A DNA stretch of 64,000 nt from Doris montereyensis (GCA_037039925.1 JAXRKP010000085.1:366001-430000), one strand, 5' to 3'; shown: positions 12,306 to 25,470, counted from the first letter of the stretch. A program made the numbers and translations. Notes: generated from the letters alone by a model not told the origin.

Positions 12306-13392
12306 ACTGTGTGTAAAACGTGTCTTTTCCCCATGAATGCAACGTCAAACTTAAATCGTGTGTAAAACGTGTCTTTTCCCCATGAATGCAACGTCAGACT
12401 TAAATCGTGTGTAAAACGTGTCTTTTCCCCATGAATGCAACGTCAGACTTAAATCGTGTAAAACGTGTCTTTTCCCCATGAATGCAACGTCAAACTTAAA
12501 TCGTGTGTAAAGAATGTCTTTTCCCCATGAATGCAACGTCAGACTTAAATCGTGTGTAAATAATGTCTTTTCCCCATGAATGCAACGTCAGACTTAAATC
12601 GTGTGTAAAGAATGTCTTTCCTCATGAATGCAACGTCAAACTTAAATCGTGTGTAAAGAATATCTTTTCCCCATGAATGCAACGTCAGACTTAAATCGTG
12701 TGTAAATAATGTCTTTTCCCCATGAATGCAACGTCAAACTTAAATCGTGTGTAAAGAATGTCTTTTCCCCATGAATGCAAAGTCAAACTTAAATCGTGTG
12801 TAAAGAATATCTTTTCCCCATGAATGCAACGTCGGACTTAAATCGTGTGTAAAGAATGTCTTTTCCCCATGAATGCAACGCCGGACTTAAATCGGGTGTA
12901 GGGAGTGTCTTTTCCCCATGAATGCAACGTCAGACTTAAATCGGGTGTAAAGAATATCTTTTCCCCATGAATGCAACGTCGGACTTAAATCGTTTGTAAA
13001 GAATGTCTTTTCCCCATGAATGCAACGTCGGACTTAAATCGGGTGTAGGGAGTGTCTTTTCCCCATGAATGCAACGTCAGACTTAAATCGGGTGTAGGGA
13101 GTGTCTTTTCCCCATGAATGCAACGTCGGACTTAAATCGGGTGTAGGGAGTGTCTTTTCCCCATGAATGCAACGTCGGACTTAAATCGTGTGTAAAACGT
13201 GTCTTTTCCCCATGAATGCAACGTCGGACTTAAATCGTGTGTAAAACGTGTCTTTTCCCATGAATGCAACGTCGGACTTAAATCGTGTGTAAAACGTGTC
13301 TTTTCCCCATGAATGCAACGTCGGACCTTAAACGTGTGTTAAAGAGTGTCTTTTCCCATAAACGCAACGGGGGACTTAAAACATGTGTAAAA
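12306..13392 (+). repeat. 49-bp minisatellite, about 22 copies
   Basis: The core of the unit is GTCTTTTCCCCATGAATGCA, followed by ACGTC, GACTTAAATC and GTGTGTAAA. Unit spacing measured between CCATG words is 49 bp. Variants cluster by position (GTAAAACG, GTAAAGAAT, GTAGGGAGT types), which suggests local segmental amplification. Related to the 42-bp array at 14380-15970. Confidence 0.9.
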
Positions 13393-13394
13393 CC

Positions 13395-13918
13395 GTGTCC
13401 CAGCATTGCAAATTTAGGGTACACTCTTCAGAGAACACATCTCAGCATTGCAAATTTAGGGTACACCCTTCAAAGAACACATCTCAGCATTGCAAATTTA
13501 GGGTACACCTTTCAGAGAACACATCCCAGCATTGCAAATTTTGGGCTTTACAGTACACTCTTCAGAGAACACATCTCAGCATTGCAAATGTACGGCACAC
13601 ACTTCAGAAAACACACGCTAGCATTGCAAATTTAGGCACACCCTTCAGAAAACACACACCAGCATTGCAAATTTAAGGCACACCCTTCAGAGAACACACA
13701 CCAGCATTGCAAATTTAGGGCACACCCTTCAGAGAACACACACCAGCATTGCAAATTTAGGGGACACCCTTCAGAGAACACACAGCAGCATTGCAAATTT
13801 AGGGTACACCCTTCAGAGAACACACACCAGCATTGCAAATTTAGGTACACCCTTCAGAGAACACACACCAGCATTGCAAATTTAGGGCACACCCTTCAGA
13901 GAACACATCCCACCATTA
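13395..13918 (+). repeat. 42-bp minisatellite, about 12 copies
   Basis: The unit has the core CAGCATTGCAAATTTAGGG followed by ACACCCTTCAGAGAACACAC. The period is 42 bp in the regular right half. Being a multiple of three, it leaves open frames of 14-residue repeats on both strands (13285-13676 plus, 13632-13850 minus), which are not genes. Confidence 0.9.
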
Positions 13919-13919
13919 C

Positions 13920-14375
13920 AATTTCGGAAAAGAGTATTATGTACTTGCAATGGAAACTATCAGGAGCACGGAGGAACGAAACGCTACAATCAACTTAAAG
14001 TAGGGGCAGGGCTTATAGCAGTCTAGAAACTGAGAAAAAGAAATCATCTAGAATCACCGATTTTTTAAAAACCTCCACAAATTAGAAACTCCTAGAATTT
14101 CAGCTCATCAGAAACTCAGTCTGACACTATTGTATTGTATATCCTAGAATTTTTTTTAATGTTCCTCAATATCATCCTAGAATCTCCTAAAATTTTGGGA
14201 CCGTTGAGCGCTTTGAGTGCTTTGAGTTAGTAATAAAACGTTTAACAGGGCATTAAATGAAGACACGTGTACTGGAATGATGTCAAGAAATCGGCGAAAG
14301 TCAAGGCAGGACGGACAATATTTCTACATTGCCCACATCTTGACAATGACAGACAAAGCTATGTATTATATGATG
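13920..14375. other. Spacer between minisatellites
   Basis: Non-repetitive spacer of about 450 bp without recognisable coding content. It includes several CTAGAAT/CTAGAAA words. Confidence 0.4.
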
Positions 14376-14379
14376 GATT

Positions 14380-15970
14380 TATGTAAAATGTGTCTTTCCC
14401 CTGTGAACGCAACGTCGGACCTAAAACATGCTTAAAACGTGTCTTTTCCCCATGAACCCGACGTTGGACCTACCTGAAAATACCTAAAACGTGTCTTTTC
14501 CCCTTTTAAAACCTTTTCCCCATGAACCCGACGTTGGACCTACCTAAAACGTGTCTTTTCCCCATAAACGCGACGTGTCTTTTCCCATGAAGGACATCCT
14601 ACCTAAAACGTGTCTTTTCCCCATGAACGCGACGTGAAGGACCTAAAACGTGTCTTTTTCCCATGAAACATCGGTGTCTTTTTCCCCATGAACGACATCG
14701 ACGTGTCTTTCCCCATGAACGCGACATCGGACCTACCTAAAATGTGTAAAACTCTTGAACGCGACATCGGACCTACCTAAAAATGAACGCGACATCGGAC
14801 CTACCTAAAACATATCGGACCTAAAACCTAGGACCTACCTAAAACCCATGAACGACGTAGGACCTATAAAACGTGTCTTTTTCCCCATAAACGCGACGTA
14901 GGACCTACCTAAAACGTGTCTTTTCCCATGAACGCGACATCGGACCTACCTAAAACGTGTCTTTCCCCATGAACGGGACATCGGACCTACCTAAAACGTG
15001 TCTTTTCCCCATGAACCCGACGTTGGACCTACCTAAAACGTGTCTTTTCCCCATGAACGCGACATCGGACCTACCTAAAACGTGTCTTTTCCCCATGAAC
15101 GCGACATCGGACCTACCTAAAACGTGTCTTTTCCCCATGAACGCGACATCGGACCTACCTAAAACGTGTCTTTTCCCCATGAACGCGACATCGGACCTAC
15201 CTAAAACGTGTCTTTTCCCCATGAACGCGACATCGGACCTACCTAAAACGTGTCTTTTCCCCATGAACGCGACATCGGACCTACCTAAAACGTGTCTTTT
15301 CCCCATGAACCCGACATCGGACCTACCTAATGAACGCGACATCGGACCTACCTAAAACGTGTTTTCCCCATGAACCCGACATGAACGGGACGGACCTACC
15401 TAAAACGTGTCTTTTCCCCATGAACGACATCGGACCTACCTAAAACGTGTCTTTTCCCCATGAACGCGACGGACCTAAAACGTGTCTTTTCCCCATGAAC
15501 GCGACATCGGACCTACCGTGTCTTTTTCCCTACCTAAAACGTGTCTTTTCCCCATGAACGCGACATCGGACCTACCTAAAACGCGACATCGGACCTACCT
15601 AAAACGTGTCTTTTCCCCATGAACGCGACATCGGACCTACCTAAAACGTGTCTTTCCCCATGAACGCGACATCGGACCTACCTAAAACGTGTCTTTTCCC
15701 CATGAACGCGACATCGGACCTACCTAAAACGTGTCTTTTCCCCATGAACGCGACATCGGACCTACCTAAAACGTGTCTTTTCCCCATGAACGCGACATCG
15801 GACCTACCTAAAACGTGTCTTTTCCCCATGAACGCGACATGGACCTCAACCTAAAACGTGTCTTTTCCCCATGAACGCGACATCGGACCTACCTTGTCTT
15901 TTCCCCATTGACACGACCTACCTAAAAGTCTTTTCCCCATGATCGACCTACATAAAACGTGTCTGTATTC
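14380..15970 (+). repeat. 42-bp minisatellite related to the 49-bp array
   Basis: The regular units (14950-15340, 15600-15860) contain AAAACGTGTCTTTTCCCCAT, then GAACGCGACATCGGACCTACCT. They share about 30 bp with the 49-bp unit at 12306-13392. The left third (14460-14940) is scrambled, with partial units of many lengths. The period of 42 leaves frames open on both strands (14-residue repeats), which I do not regard as genes. Confidence 0.9.
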
Positions 15971-16244
15971 CTTTCTCGACAGAAACTGGAATGCCTAAAA
16001 GGCGTGACCGTGGTGCTTTTCAAAGACCACGCTAAAACGTCTTTTGTAGTTGAACGCGACACGGCGTTAATTTTGTAGTTGAAAGAAACACGAGGTCTTT
16101 TAGGAAATGGCTTTTTGTCGGACCTACCTAAAACGGTTTTTTGACTTGAAACTTTGATCTGACCAAACGGATTTACTCATTAAAATTGCCATCATTACTT
16201 TTTATCGTCTTGTAGTATCTTTTTCTTGAATTACTTTGTGGTAT

Positions 16245-16690
16245 GTAACGATTTGGCTTATTGAAATTATAGTACGTGGTATGTACGTGTACGACTGTAG
16301 TATCCTTTTCTTGAATTACTTTGTGGTGTGTACGTGTACGACTGTAGTATCCTTTTCTTGAATTACTTTGTGGTGTGTACGTGTACGACTGTAGTATCCT
16401 TTTCTTGAATTACTTTGTGGTATGTACGTGTACGACTGTAGTATCCTTTTCTTGAATTACTTTGTGGTGTGTACGTGTACGACTGTAGTATCCTTTTCTT
16501 GAATTACTTTGTGGTATGTACATGTACGACTGTAGTATCCTTTTCTTGAATTACTTTGTGGTGTGTTGTACGACTGTAGTATCCTTTTCTTGAATTACTT
16601 TGTGGTGTGTACGTGTATGACTGTAGTATCCTTTTCTTGAATTACTTTGTGGTGTGTACGTGTACGATTACTTTTTTGAATTACTTTGTG
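16245..16690 (+). repeat. 47-bp minisatellite, about 9 copies
   Basis: The unit is built from TGTAGTATCCTTTTCTTGAA, TTACTTTGTGG and TGTGTACGTGTACGAC. Spacing is 47 bp. Degenerate fragments continue to about 16870. Confidence 0.9.
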
Positions 16691-17102
16691 TGTGTACGTG
16701 TCTGATCTTGTTTCGCTGTGAATTCTGTTTTTAGTATTTCTTTTGTTGGCATAGTATCCTTTTCTTGGTTTTCTGACTGTAGTATCCTTTTCTTGAATTA
16801 CTTGTTTTAATTTATTTGTGGTTACGTGTACGACTGTAGTATCCTTTTCTTGATTTCTGATCTTGTTTCGCTGTGTTCTGTTTTTTATTTCTTTTGTTGG
16901 CATATGCTGTAGTTCGGTGTTTGGGATTTTCTCTTTTTTGTTCTATTTACTGTTTGAAGACGAGCGTACCCAGTGCTCGCTTTGACTCCCTGATATCACG
17001 TGTGTAATTCCGTTCATGTGGTGTTTCTTATTTTAATGTTTTAATTTCATTTGTTTTCCGTATTTCGTAGTACATGTATATATTCTGGTTTTATTATTAC
17101 CT

Positions 17103-17103
17103 C

Positions 17104-17199
<96 letters not shown>

Positions 17200-17643
17200 T
17201 CTCTCTCTCCCAAAGTCTCTCTCTCACCCCCTCTCCCCTCTCCAAAAACTATCCTCCTGTCTCTCTCTCCCTCTCTCAAACTTTCCTCTTTCACTATCCC
17301 CCTCTCTCTCCCCCTGTCCCCCCTGTCTCTTCAATTGTATATTTTTTTTTATCTCTCTTTGTTTTTGTCACTCTGTATATGTCTGTCTGTCACCCTCTTC
17401 CCATTCTTTACCACCCCTATTCTTTCTCTCTCTCCCTCACTTTCACTTTCACTTTCTTTCTCTCTGTCCCCCTTCTCTTCCTGTCCCCCTCTCTCTTTCT
17501 CTCTGTCTTATCTGCCCTCTCTCTCTCTCTCTCCCGTTCTCCTTACTACTATGTCTGTCCGCCTCCCTGTCTGCCCACTCTGAGACTGAGATCACCGTAT
17601 GTGGTGGGCAGGGCAAGTTTCAATTAAACTATATGACAGTCTG

Positions 17644-17733
<90 letters not shown>

Positions 17734-18195
17734 CTTCCTCCCTCCCTCCTATTTTCTCTCTCGCTCTGTCTCCCTTCACTGTGTGTTTGTGCCCCTATCT
17801 GTCACCCTGAGATCATCACATATGGCGGACGGGATGAATTTTAATAAAACGAATCTTGTCCTCCCCCCCTCTCTCTCTCTTTTCTCTCTCCCTCTCTCTC
17901 TGGTTGCCTGCCTGTCTCTCTTTCCGTCTGCCCACCTATCTCTCTGTCTGTCTGCCCGTCTCTCTCTGTCTGCATGTCTGTCTATGTCTGTCTGTCTCTC
18001 TTTGGCTGCCTGTCTCTCTATTTATGTCTGCCCGTCTATCTCTGTCTGCTTGTCTCTGTCTGTCTGCCTGCCTCTCTCTGTCTGCCTGCCTCTCTCTCTG
18101 TCTGCCTGTCTGAACTGTCTCACTCTGTTAGTGTTTGCCTGTCTCTCTCTCTATCTGCATGCATCTCTGTCTGTCTGTCTATCTCTCTTTGTCTG

Positions 18196-18262
<67 letters not shown>
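17103..18262 (+). repeat. CT-rich microsatellite block with embedded family B repeat ends
   Basis: Three long pure CT runs (about 17103-17193, 17646-17745, 18196-18262) are separated by degenerate CTGT/CCTCT-rich DNA. At 17563-17635 and 17805-17850 are the 3' ends of family B repeats (GAGATCACC, then GGTGG, then AATTTTAAT-like). The long open frames of Ser/Leu repeats on the plus strand and Glu/Arg repeats on the minus strand are artefacts. A short CA run closes the block near 18280. Confidence 0.9.
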
Positions 18263-18278
<16 letters not shown>

Positions 18279-18329
18279 TAGCTGATCTCACATTACTCAC
18301 AATGTTTTGACTTGATTGTCTGCTTATGT

Positions 18330-18520
18330 GGCGTCGGTGGCCGAATGGTTACGTTGCTGGACTTGGGATCATGAGGTTCCGGGCTCGAATCCTTAATCCT
18401 AGCAAAGCTAGGCTCAACATTGTGTTCATTGGGAGAGACATTTAACACTCATTGTCCCCACAAGACCCAGGTGCAAATAGGTGCAAGCACTGGCTTACTT
18501 ATTGAAACAATATTAAACTA
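18330..18520 (+). mobile_element. tRNA-derived SINE, family A, truncated copy
   Basis: The head reads GCGTCGGTGGCCGAATGGTT (A-box) with GGGCTCGAATCC (B-box), like a tRNA with the intervening arm degraded. The body continues with the AGAGACATTTAACACTCATT and CCCAGGTGCAAATAGG motifs shared with 43115-43500. The 3' part with GGTGATTATTATCACC is missing. Confidence 0.75.
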
Positions 18521-18544
18521 ATAATACAACTGCTCAACTTAGGG

Positions 18545-20820
18545 AAGTCTGTGTATAACATAAATATTACAGGCTGTAACTGCTAAGCTGAGATAGTGTG
18601 TGTATCACACAAACATTACACTGTGTGTCTATAACTGCTAAGCCGAGATAGGTGTGTGTATCACATAAACATTACACTGTGTGTCTATAACTGCTAAGCC
18701 GAGATAGGTGTGTGTATCACATAAACATTACACTGTGTGTCTATAACTGTTAAGCCGAGATAGGTGTGTATCACACAAACATTACACTGTGTATCTATAA
18801 CTGTTAAGCCGAGATAGGTGTGTGTATCACACAAACATTACATTACACTGTGTGTCTATAACTGTTAAGCCAAGGTAGGTATGTGTATCACACAAACATT
18901 ACAATTACACTGTGTGTCTATAACTGCTAAGCCAAGGTAGGTCTGTGTATCACACAAACATTACAATTACACTGTGTGTCTATAACTGATAAGCCAAGGT
19001 AGGTCTGTGTATCACACAAACATTACAATTACACTGTGTGTCTATAACTGCTAAGCCAAGGTAGGTATTACACTGTGTGTATCACAAAAACATTACAATT
19101 ACACTGTGTGTCTATAACTGATAAGCCAAGGTAGGTATGTGTATCACAAAAACATTACAATTACACTGTGTGTCTATAACTGATAACAATTACACATTAC
19201 ACTGTGTGTCTATAACTGATAAGCCAAGGTAGGTATGTGTATCACACAAACATTACAATTACACTGTGTGTCTATAACTGTTAAGCCAAGGTAGGTTTGT
19301 GTATCACAAAAACATTACACTGTGTGTCTATAACTGCTAAGTCAAGGTAGGTCTGTGTATCACACAAACATTACACTGTGTGTCTATAACTGCTAAGTCA
19401 AGGTAGGTCTGTGTATCACACAAACATTACAATTACACTGTGTGTCTATAACTGTTAAGCCAAGGTAGGTCTGTGTATCACACAAACATTACACTGTGTG
19501 TCTATAACTGATAAGCCAAGGTAGGTCTGTGTATCACACAAACATTACAATTACACTGTGTGTCTATAACTGATAAGCCAAGGTAGGTCTGTGTATCACA
19601 CAAACATTTACACTGTGTGTCTATAACTGTTCAGCCAAGGTAGGTTTGTGTATCACACAAAATTACAATTACAATGTGTGTCTATAACTGTTAAGTCAAG
19701 GTAGGTCTGTGTATCACACAAATATTACAATTACACTGTGTGTCTATAACTGTTAAGCCAAGGTAGGTCTGTGTATCACAAAAACATAACACTGTGTGTC
19801 TATAACTGTTAAGCCAAGGTAGGTCTGTGTATCACACAAACATTACAATTACACTGTGTGTCTATAACTTCTAAGCCAAGGTAGGTCTGTGTATCACACA
19901 AATATTACAATTACAATGTGTGTCTATAACTGCTAAGACAAGGTAGGTCTGTGTATCACACAAACATTACACTGTGTGTCTATAACTGCTAAGCCAAGGT
20001 AGGTCTGTGTATCACACAAACATTACACTGTGTGTCTATAACTGCTAAGCCAAGGTAGGTCTATGTATCTCACAAACATTACACTGTGTCTATAACTTCT
20101 AAGCCAAGGTAGGTCTGTGTATCACACAAACATTACAATTACACTGTGTGTCTATAACTTCTAAGCCAAGGTAGGTCTGTGTATCACACAAATATTACAA
20201 TTACAATGTGTGTCTATAACTTCTAAGACAAGGTAGGTCTGTGTATCACACAAACATTACACTGTGTCTATAACTTCTAAGACAAGGTAGGTCTGTGTAT
20301 CACACAAACATTACACTGTGTGTCTATAACTTCTAAGCCAAGGTAGGTCTATGTATCACACAAACATTACACTGTGTGTCTATAACTTCTAAGCCAAGGT
20401 AGGTCTGTGTATCAAACATTACACTGTGTGTCTATAACTTCTAAGCCAAGGTAGGTCTGTGTATCACACAAACATTACACTGTGTGTCTATAACTTTTAA
20501 GCCAAGGTAGGTCTGTGTATCAAACATTACACTGTGTGTCTATAACTTCTAAGCCAAGGTAGGTCTATGTATCACACAAACATTACACTGTGTGTCTATA
20601 ACTTCTAAGCCAAGGTAGGTCTGTGTATCAAACATTACACTGTGTGTCTATAACTTCTAAGCCAAGGTAGGTCTGTGTATCAAACATTACACTGTGTGTC
20701 TATAACTTCTAAGCCAAGGTAGGTCTGTGTATCAAACATTACACTGTGTGTCTATAACTTTTAAGCCAAGGTAGGTCTGTGTATCAAACATTACACTGTG
20801 TGTCTATAACTATAAGTATA
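18545..20820 (+). repeat. About 56-62-bp minisatellite, about 40 copies
   Basis: The unit core is CTGTGTGTCTATAACTGCTA, then AGCCAAGGTAGGTCTGTGTA, then TCACACAAACATTACA. Length variants arise from an extra ATTACA and from loss of a CACACAA block near the right end. At 2.3 kb this is the longest array in the window. Confidence 0.9.
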
Positions 20821-20850
20821 AGGTAGAAAGTGAACTGATAAAGAAAGAAA
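20805..20850 (+). mobile_element. LINE 3' tail
   Basis: AAGGTAGAA, then GAACTGATAAAGAAAGAAAG, matches the 3' end of the LINE remnant at 23500-23540. It directly follows the minisatellite that begins 8.5 kb after the LINE body at 11975-12305. Confidence 0.55.
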
Positions 20851-20869
20851 GAAGAATTTACCAACCCTG

Positions 20870-21590
20870 AAGGGATTTTTTTGCTTTCGAGTTTAGGTTT
20901 TTGCTTTTAGTATGTACATGAGTAACTGTCAAAATACAGACATCCTATATCATTGAAAAGTTTGCAGCGTCCTTGGTTGCCATAGAAGCGGCCGCCATCT
21001 TGGATTTTGACCCAATTTTCAAAATCTATCTCCTTCCTTAGTTATGAATAAAATCACTCAAAACCTGTGCAGATCGGTTTTTCCATTCAATATCTAAAGA
21101 GCTGACGTCGGTTTTTAAAATAATTTTTGAAAATACTATATATCATGAATGTACAAAAACAGCATTTTTATTACAAAAAAGAAATCTTTAGAAGTTGACA
21201 ATATATAAAAAAATAACGTCCCGTCATTCTATTAACATTGACAAGAGGAACATGTGTGCCAAATATGATAAAATCGTTTGGTAAATAGCGGAGGAAAGAA
21301 TTTTAGTGTGGAAAAACTACATTTCAAGAAAAATGCAAGAAAAAAATCAAAAGAAAATAACACAAAACAAACGCTTCAGACGGCTTTTCCTTGTTGTATC
21401 AGCCCCCTTGCTCTTTCGACAGTCTCTGGCATTGTTACTAATGTAAAGAGGATTATAAATTTATGTTTAGATGTGCACTGTTGTGAAAACAGACGTCAAA
21501 ATGACCAGTTTTTTTGTTTTTTCCCTCTATATCCTATGCTTGTGCACGTGTTTACATACACACTGACGGCAACGCCTCTTATATCACACA
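20870..21590 (+). repeat. Interspersed repeat family D, copy 2
   Basis: Same orientation as copy 1 at 11066-11700 and collinear with it. It carries about 100 bp of extra internal sequence. Open frames 21278-21634 and 21496-21690 fall in it and are not supported as genes. Confidence 0.7.
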
Positions 21591-21599
21591 GTGATGGGT

Positions 21600-21930
21600 A
21601 CAAGCAACGAGCGGCGTCGGCAGAAGCCAGGTGACCTTGGTGTTGCCACATTTGGCGATTAACCGCCAATATACGGGTTTTTACTGCCATCTTCTCAGTC
21701 AGTGTTAGGGTAATTTAGGTCAAAATTTTGACTGTTTTTACCTACCCTCGACTACAAAATATTTTGTAAAAAAAAAATGTACACGTCATATGGACATTTT
21801 TCTGCCATAAAATTTTCTTTCAGATAAATGATCGTGCAACCCCCCCCCCCAAAGACAAGCAGTCATGATTTCTCTTTGTTATAAAGTTGGGCCTCATGCA
21901 CTTTGACAGTGGTTAACTCATAAACCCCTG
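21600..21930. other. Unannotated DNA with a short C run
   Basis: No gene or repeat family recognised. A C run lies at 21841-21850. Confidence 0.35.
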
Positions 21931-21934
21931 TATC

Positions 21935-22260
21935 GGTTACGGGTGATATCAACTACGATTACTAGATCAATTAACACTTGATACTGAAATTACGCTGGCT
22001 TTTTATGTAGTACTCGATACTGAGGTTATGCAGTTTTTTAAATTGCAATGACTGGAAATCGAGAAATTAGATCTAGTATTAAAAGTTTCATGGATTGCAG
22101 GCAACATAATCTTTGTCCAATCAATTAAAATACTGATTTGATCCAAGATATTCTTCGCTAAGAACCTAAAGCAGGCTACTTGAAATCTACATGGGAAATA
22201 TAGAAGTTGTGGGTACAGTGGTTCCTGAGATATAAGCAGTCAAAGTTAGAGACGTTCAAT
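21935..22260 (+). repeat. Interspersed repeat family F
   Basis: Shares collinear words with 49715-49960 on the same strand: CGATACTGAGGTTA, ATACTGATTTGATCCAA, TCGCTAAGAAC, GTGGTTCCTGAG. Shorter related pieces occur at 22500-22590 and 41690-41760. There is no coding signal. Confidence 0.5.
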
Positions 22261-22929
22261 TTTATATATAGATATAGATATAGATGTCATTTACAAATCA
22301 GTTATAAATAGATACGTCAACAATACTTACTTCTTATCAGGAATGTTTATTATTACATTTCACAAAACATTTGACAAATACAAAATCTTGTAGGAGAATA
22401 TCTTATTTTTCTAGTATATGGTTAAAAAGCAATATTAGTGTCCGCACAGGCACCAGAAGGTGTCGAGCCTGGCATTCTAATTCCTTTAATGAAAAGAAAT
22501 ATAGACTACAGGCATGCCACACCCCAGGTGATACCAAGTACGATTCTTAGATCAGGTCAGTATTCGATACTGAGGTTACACAGGTGAGCATGAACGTTAA
22601 CATCCCAACCTTTTTCATTATAAAACCTTTTTTATTATTATGACACAATGTGTGCGTTAAAATCTAATGACTTTTCATTGCGGTGATATGTCAACATTTA
22701 AACATAAAAACAGGTAAATGTACCCTCATAACAAGAAAGAACAAAACAAAACAAATTCAAGGAGCAAGCATGGTTGTGACAAAGTCAGGGACGGCAGTCT
22801 TGAAATAATGACCAAAATGAGTGATGTTTTATGTTATACTCAAAACTAGACACAGATAAACATCTATTATCAATGTCTAGGTAAAATACATCAAAATCTT
22901 AAATTAGGCAGGGAGAGTTTAGAACAAGT

Positions 22930-23545
22930 TCAAAGCTACACTTACTTAGGAGTAATGATTAGCTCAGAGGTAAAACTAAGAGAAGAAATCAGCCAGAGAA
23001 TCAAAAAGGCAATATAATCATCTAGGAAAGGCATTTGTAGATAAACAAGAATTGTCAACAAAAACCAAAATGGCAGTATACAACACAGCTTAATGTCCTA
23101 CTCTCCTCTATGGCAGTGAAACCTGAACTGTAGACAGTAGGGAATACAGTAGAGTGCAAGCAGCTGAAATGAAATATCTAAGAAGAGAAGTAGGGAAAAC
23201 TAAGAGACAAAATCAGAAACACAACAATAAGAGATTTAACCAAAGCAGATAGCATAAAAACTAAGATAGAAATGAATCAACTGAGATGGTTTGGGCATGT
23301 TAACAGAATGAATGACAATAGAATAGCTAAATCAGTATACAGTGCTAAAACTCAAAAGGCAGACCTCGGAGAAAGTGGGGAGAAGATATAAAAGAGGCAT
23401 TAACGAAAGAAATTTAACTTTCACGGAAGGAAACAGAAAATGTCAGGACAGAACAGCCTGGAGAAAGATCATTTCGGACATCTAAAACCCATACACCGGA
23501 AGGTAGAATGGGAACTGATAAAGAAAGAAAGAAAGGTAAAATACA
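22930..23545 (+). mobile_element. LINE reverse-transcriptase C-terminal remnant with 3' tail
   Basis: Frame-shifted translation gives YLGVMISSEVKLREEI, LYGSET, VQAAEMKYLRREVGKTKR, then NQLRWFGHVNRMNDNRIAK and an HRKVEWE-like end. This is the canonical LINE C-terminus with its LRWFGHV motif. It ends in GATAAAGAAAGAAAGAAAG. Many stops mark it as dead. Confidence 0.8.
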
Positions 23546-25470
23546 TGGAAAAGCCTGAAATTGAATGAAATTGATGTGAAATGAAAGCTTAATTTGTTTT
23601 GGCACACATTACATGCAGTCACAATTCAAAATTGTGTTTGATAATTCGTCCCATTTTGCTCTTTCTGACTCAGACACAAACGCATTCTTGAACACAGTTG
23701 TTAAAAACATAAAGCCTTGTTCATGGATGAACAGTATACATGTATTTACAAAATTACAAATATCTGTTCAATACCATCAATACAACAACAGATTCTAAAT
23801 AATTAGTATATCGCTAGGTACAAAGAGGAGGAAAAAACAAGAAGAAGCCATTAAAAAAAAATCTAAACAAGCGACTTATTTGTCATAAAAAACAGTAAAG
23901 TAAAAAGTAAATTCTACACAGGAGAATCAGGAGTAGAGTTCTGATGTTTCTTGGCATATGGCATAAATATGGTAGTTTGCCATTGCTAGTCTATCCACGC
24001 TGCCTTTACTTTTGATGAGTCTGACTGAATAAACCTAGCTACCTATTTTGCTGTTGGGTCGACAGGAGGGCCAGACAAATTTGCCCGGACTGACAACGGA
24101 ATTCAGGCCTCCTGCATGGTAGGTAGTCAGGCACTCTACTGACTAAGTTACCGGCAAAGTTACAAAGAATATAATTTTCTTAGTTTCTAAATTAGAATTA
24201 TGATAGAATTCAAGCAACATCTACACGAATTTATTTTAAACCGTAAAACCATCTGCGAAATAGGCCAATATCCTCTTTGCAAATTGATGAACAGAAACAG
24301 CAATAGAAACAGATCCCAACCATATTCCTACCATTATCATGGTTCATGATGCCTCTCCTATTCCTAAACAAAGCAAAAAAAAGGCATCAAAATATGTTGA
24401 CAAATATCGAGCACTGACAGACAGATGAACAGATACCATCATCATCATCATGCGTAGCTTATCGGTAGTCAGAGATTGCTTTCTGAACCCTCTTTCGAAA
24501 AGCTCCTGATCTGTTGCCACTCGTTCTGCCTCTGCTGTGGTGGGTTTTTTTAATTTATTCTTTTTTTTACTCAGATTTATTCAACAGCACAAGGAACAGA
24601 TGTGTGTAAATTAAAAAAACAACTTTTATTGGACATGATATTGAAAGAAGAAAAAAAGAAAAAAGAAAATTCATTTCTTTTACACAAAGCAAAGCAAATA
24701 GAGATATGGCAGTACTAAATAATTTTTCAATGATAAAAACAATGTGACTATAGATTCAAGTAAAAATAGAGAGGAAACAAATCATTTTTCAATGACAAAA
24801 ACAATGTGACTATAGATTTAAGTAAAAATAAAGAAGAAACGACAACGGCAATAAATAAGACATCAGGTAAAACAAGACTAAGAAAGAATTGAAAGTTAAA
24901 ATTAGAGCGGAAATATGTAATGAATTCAGCAATGTCAGGTAGAAAAGACATGTAGATGAATACATCAAAATGATAACTAGATTTGAGTTAGTTGCTGTAC
25001 ACACAGTTGCAAGCTTAGAACATGGTGAAGGTATTGATATTGCGCAAGAATTATAAAGACATTCTAATGTCAAATAAACATATGAACGCTTGGTAACAAA
25101 TGAGACTAGGTAAAGAATAAAAACAAAATATATGTCATGGCAACTGATTTCCCAGTAGAAGAAGATGATAACATCATACATCATTCATGCTAACCGACAA
25201 TGTCTATTAACATTTCGATTCATTTGTTATAGTCATCGTATCTTTCTAGACAAAACCTCGGACATAAAACACGGACTAATATAAACGGTTTTGACAAAAA
25301 TTTGCTCAACACGATTACATAGGAAGAAAAAAGGCCAGGTTAAAAGTCAGATGTTCATTTTTTGTGATTGGAGAAATTCAGACAAAATTTAACATCAGAT
25401 AGGGGTCACCAACATCCTCAAGCATTTAGTTCATCTAGACATAGAAATGAAAATCGCCTGGCCATATAGC
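23546..25470. other. AT-rich DNA with a short tandem duplication and SINE-like relic
   Basis: No gene supported. About 24725-24845 is an imperfect duplication of about 64 bp (AAAACAATGTGACTATAGAT in both halves). About 24060-24160 on the minus strand looks tRNA-derived (TAGTCAGTAGAGTGCCTGAC, then a GGCCTGAATTCC-like B box) with no intact stem. Confidence 0.4.

Noticed and set aside
17033..18310. Open frames up to 419 codons, rich in Ser/Leu or Glu/Arg
   Set aside because: They are translations of CT/GA microsatellites, open in several frames and on both strands.
18330..18410. Possible tRNA gene
   Set aside because: A and B boxes are present, but the stem does not pair convincingly and the sequence continues into a SINE body shared with three other copies.
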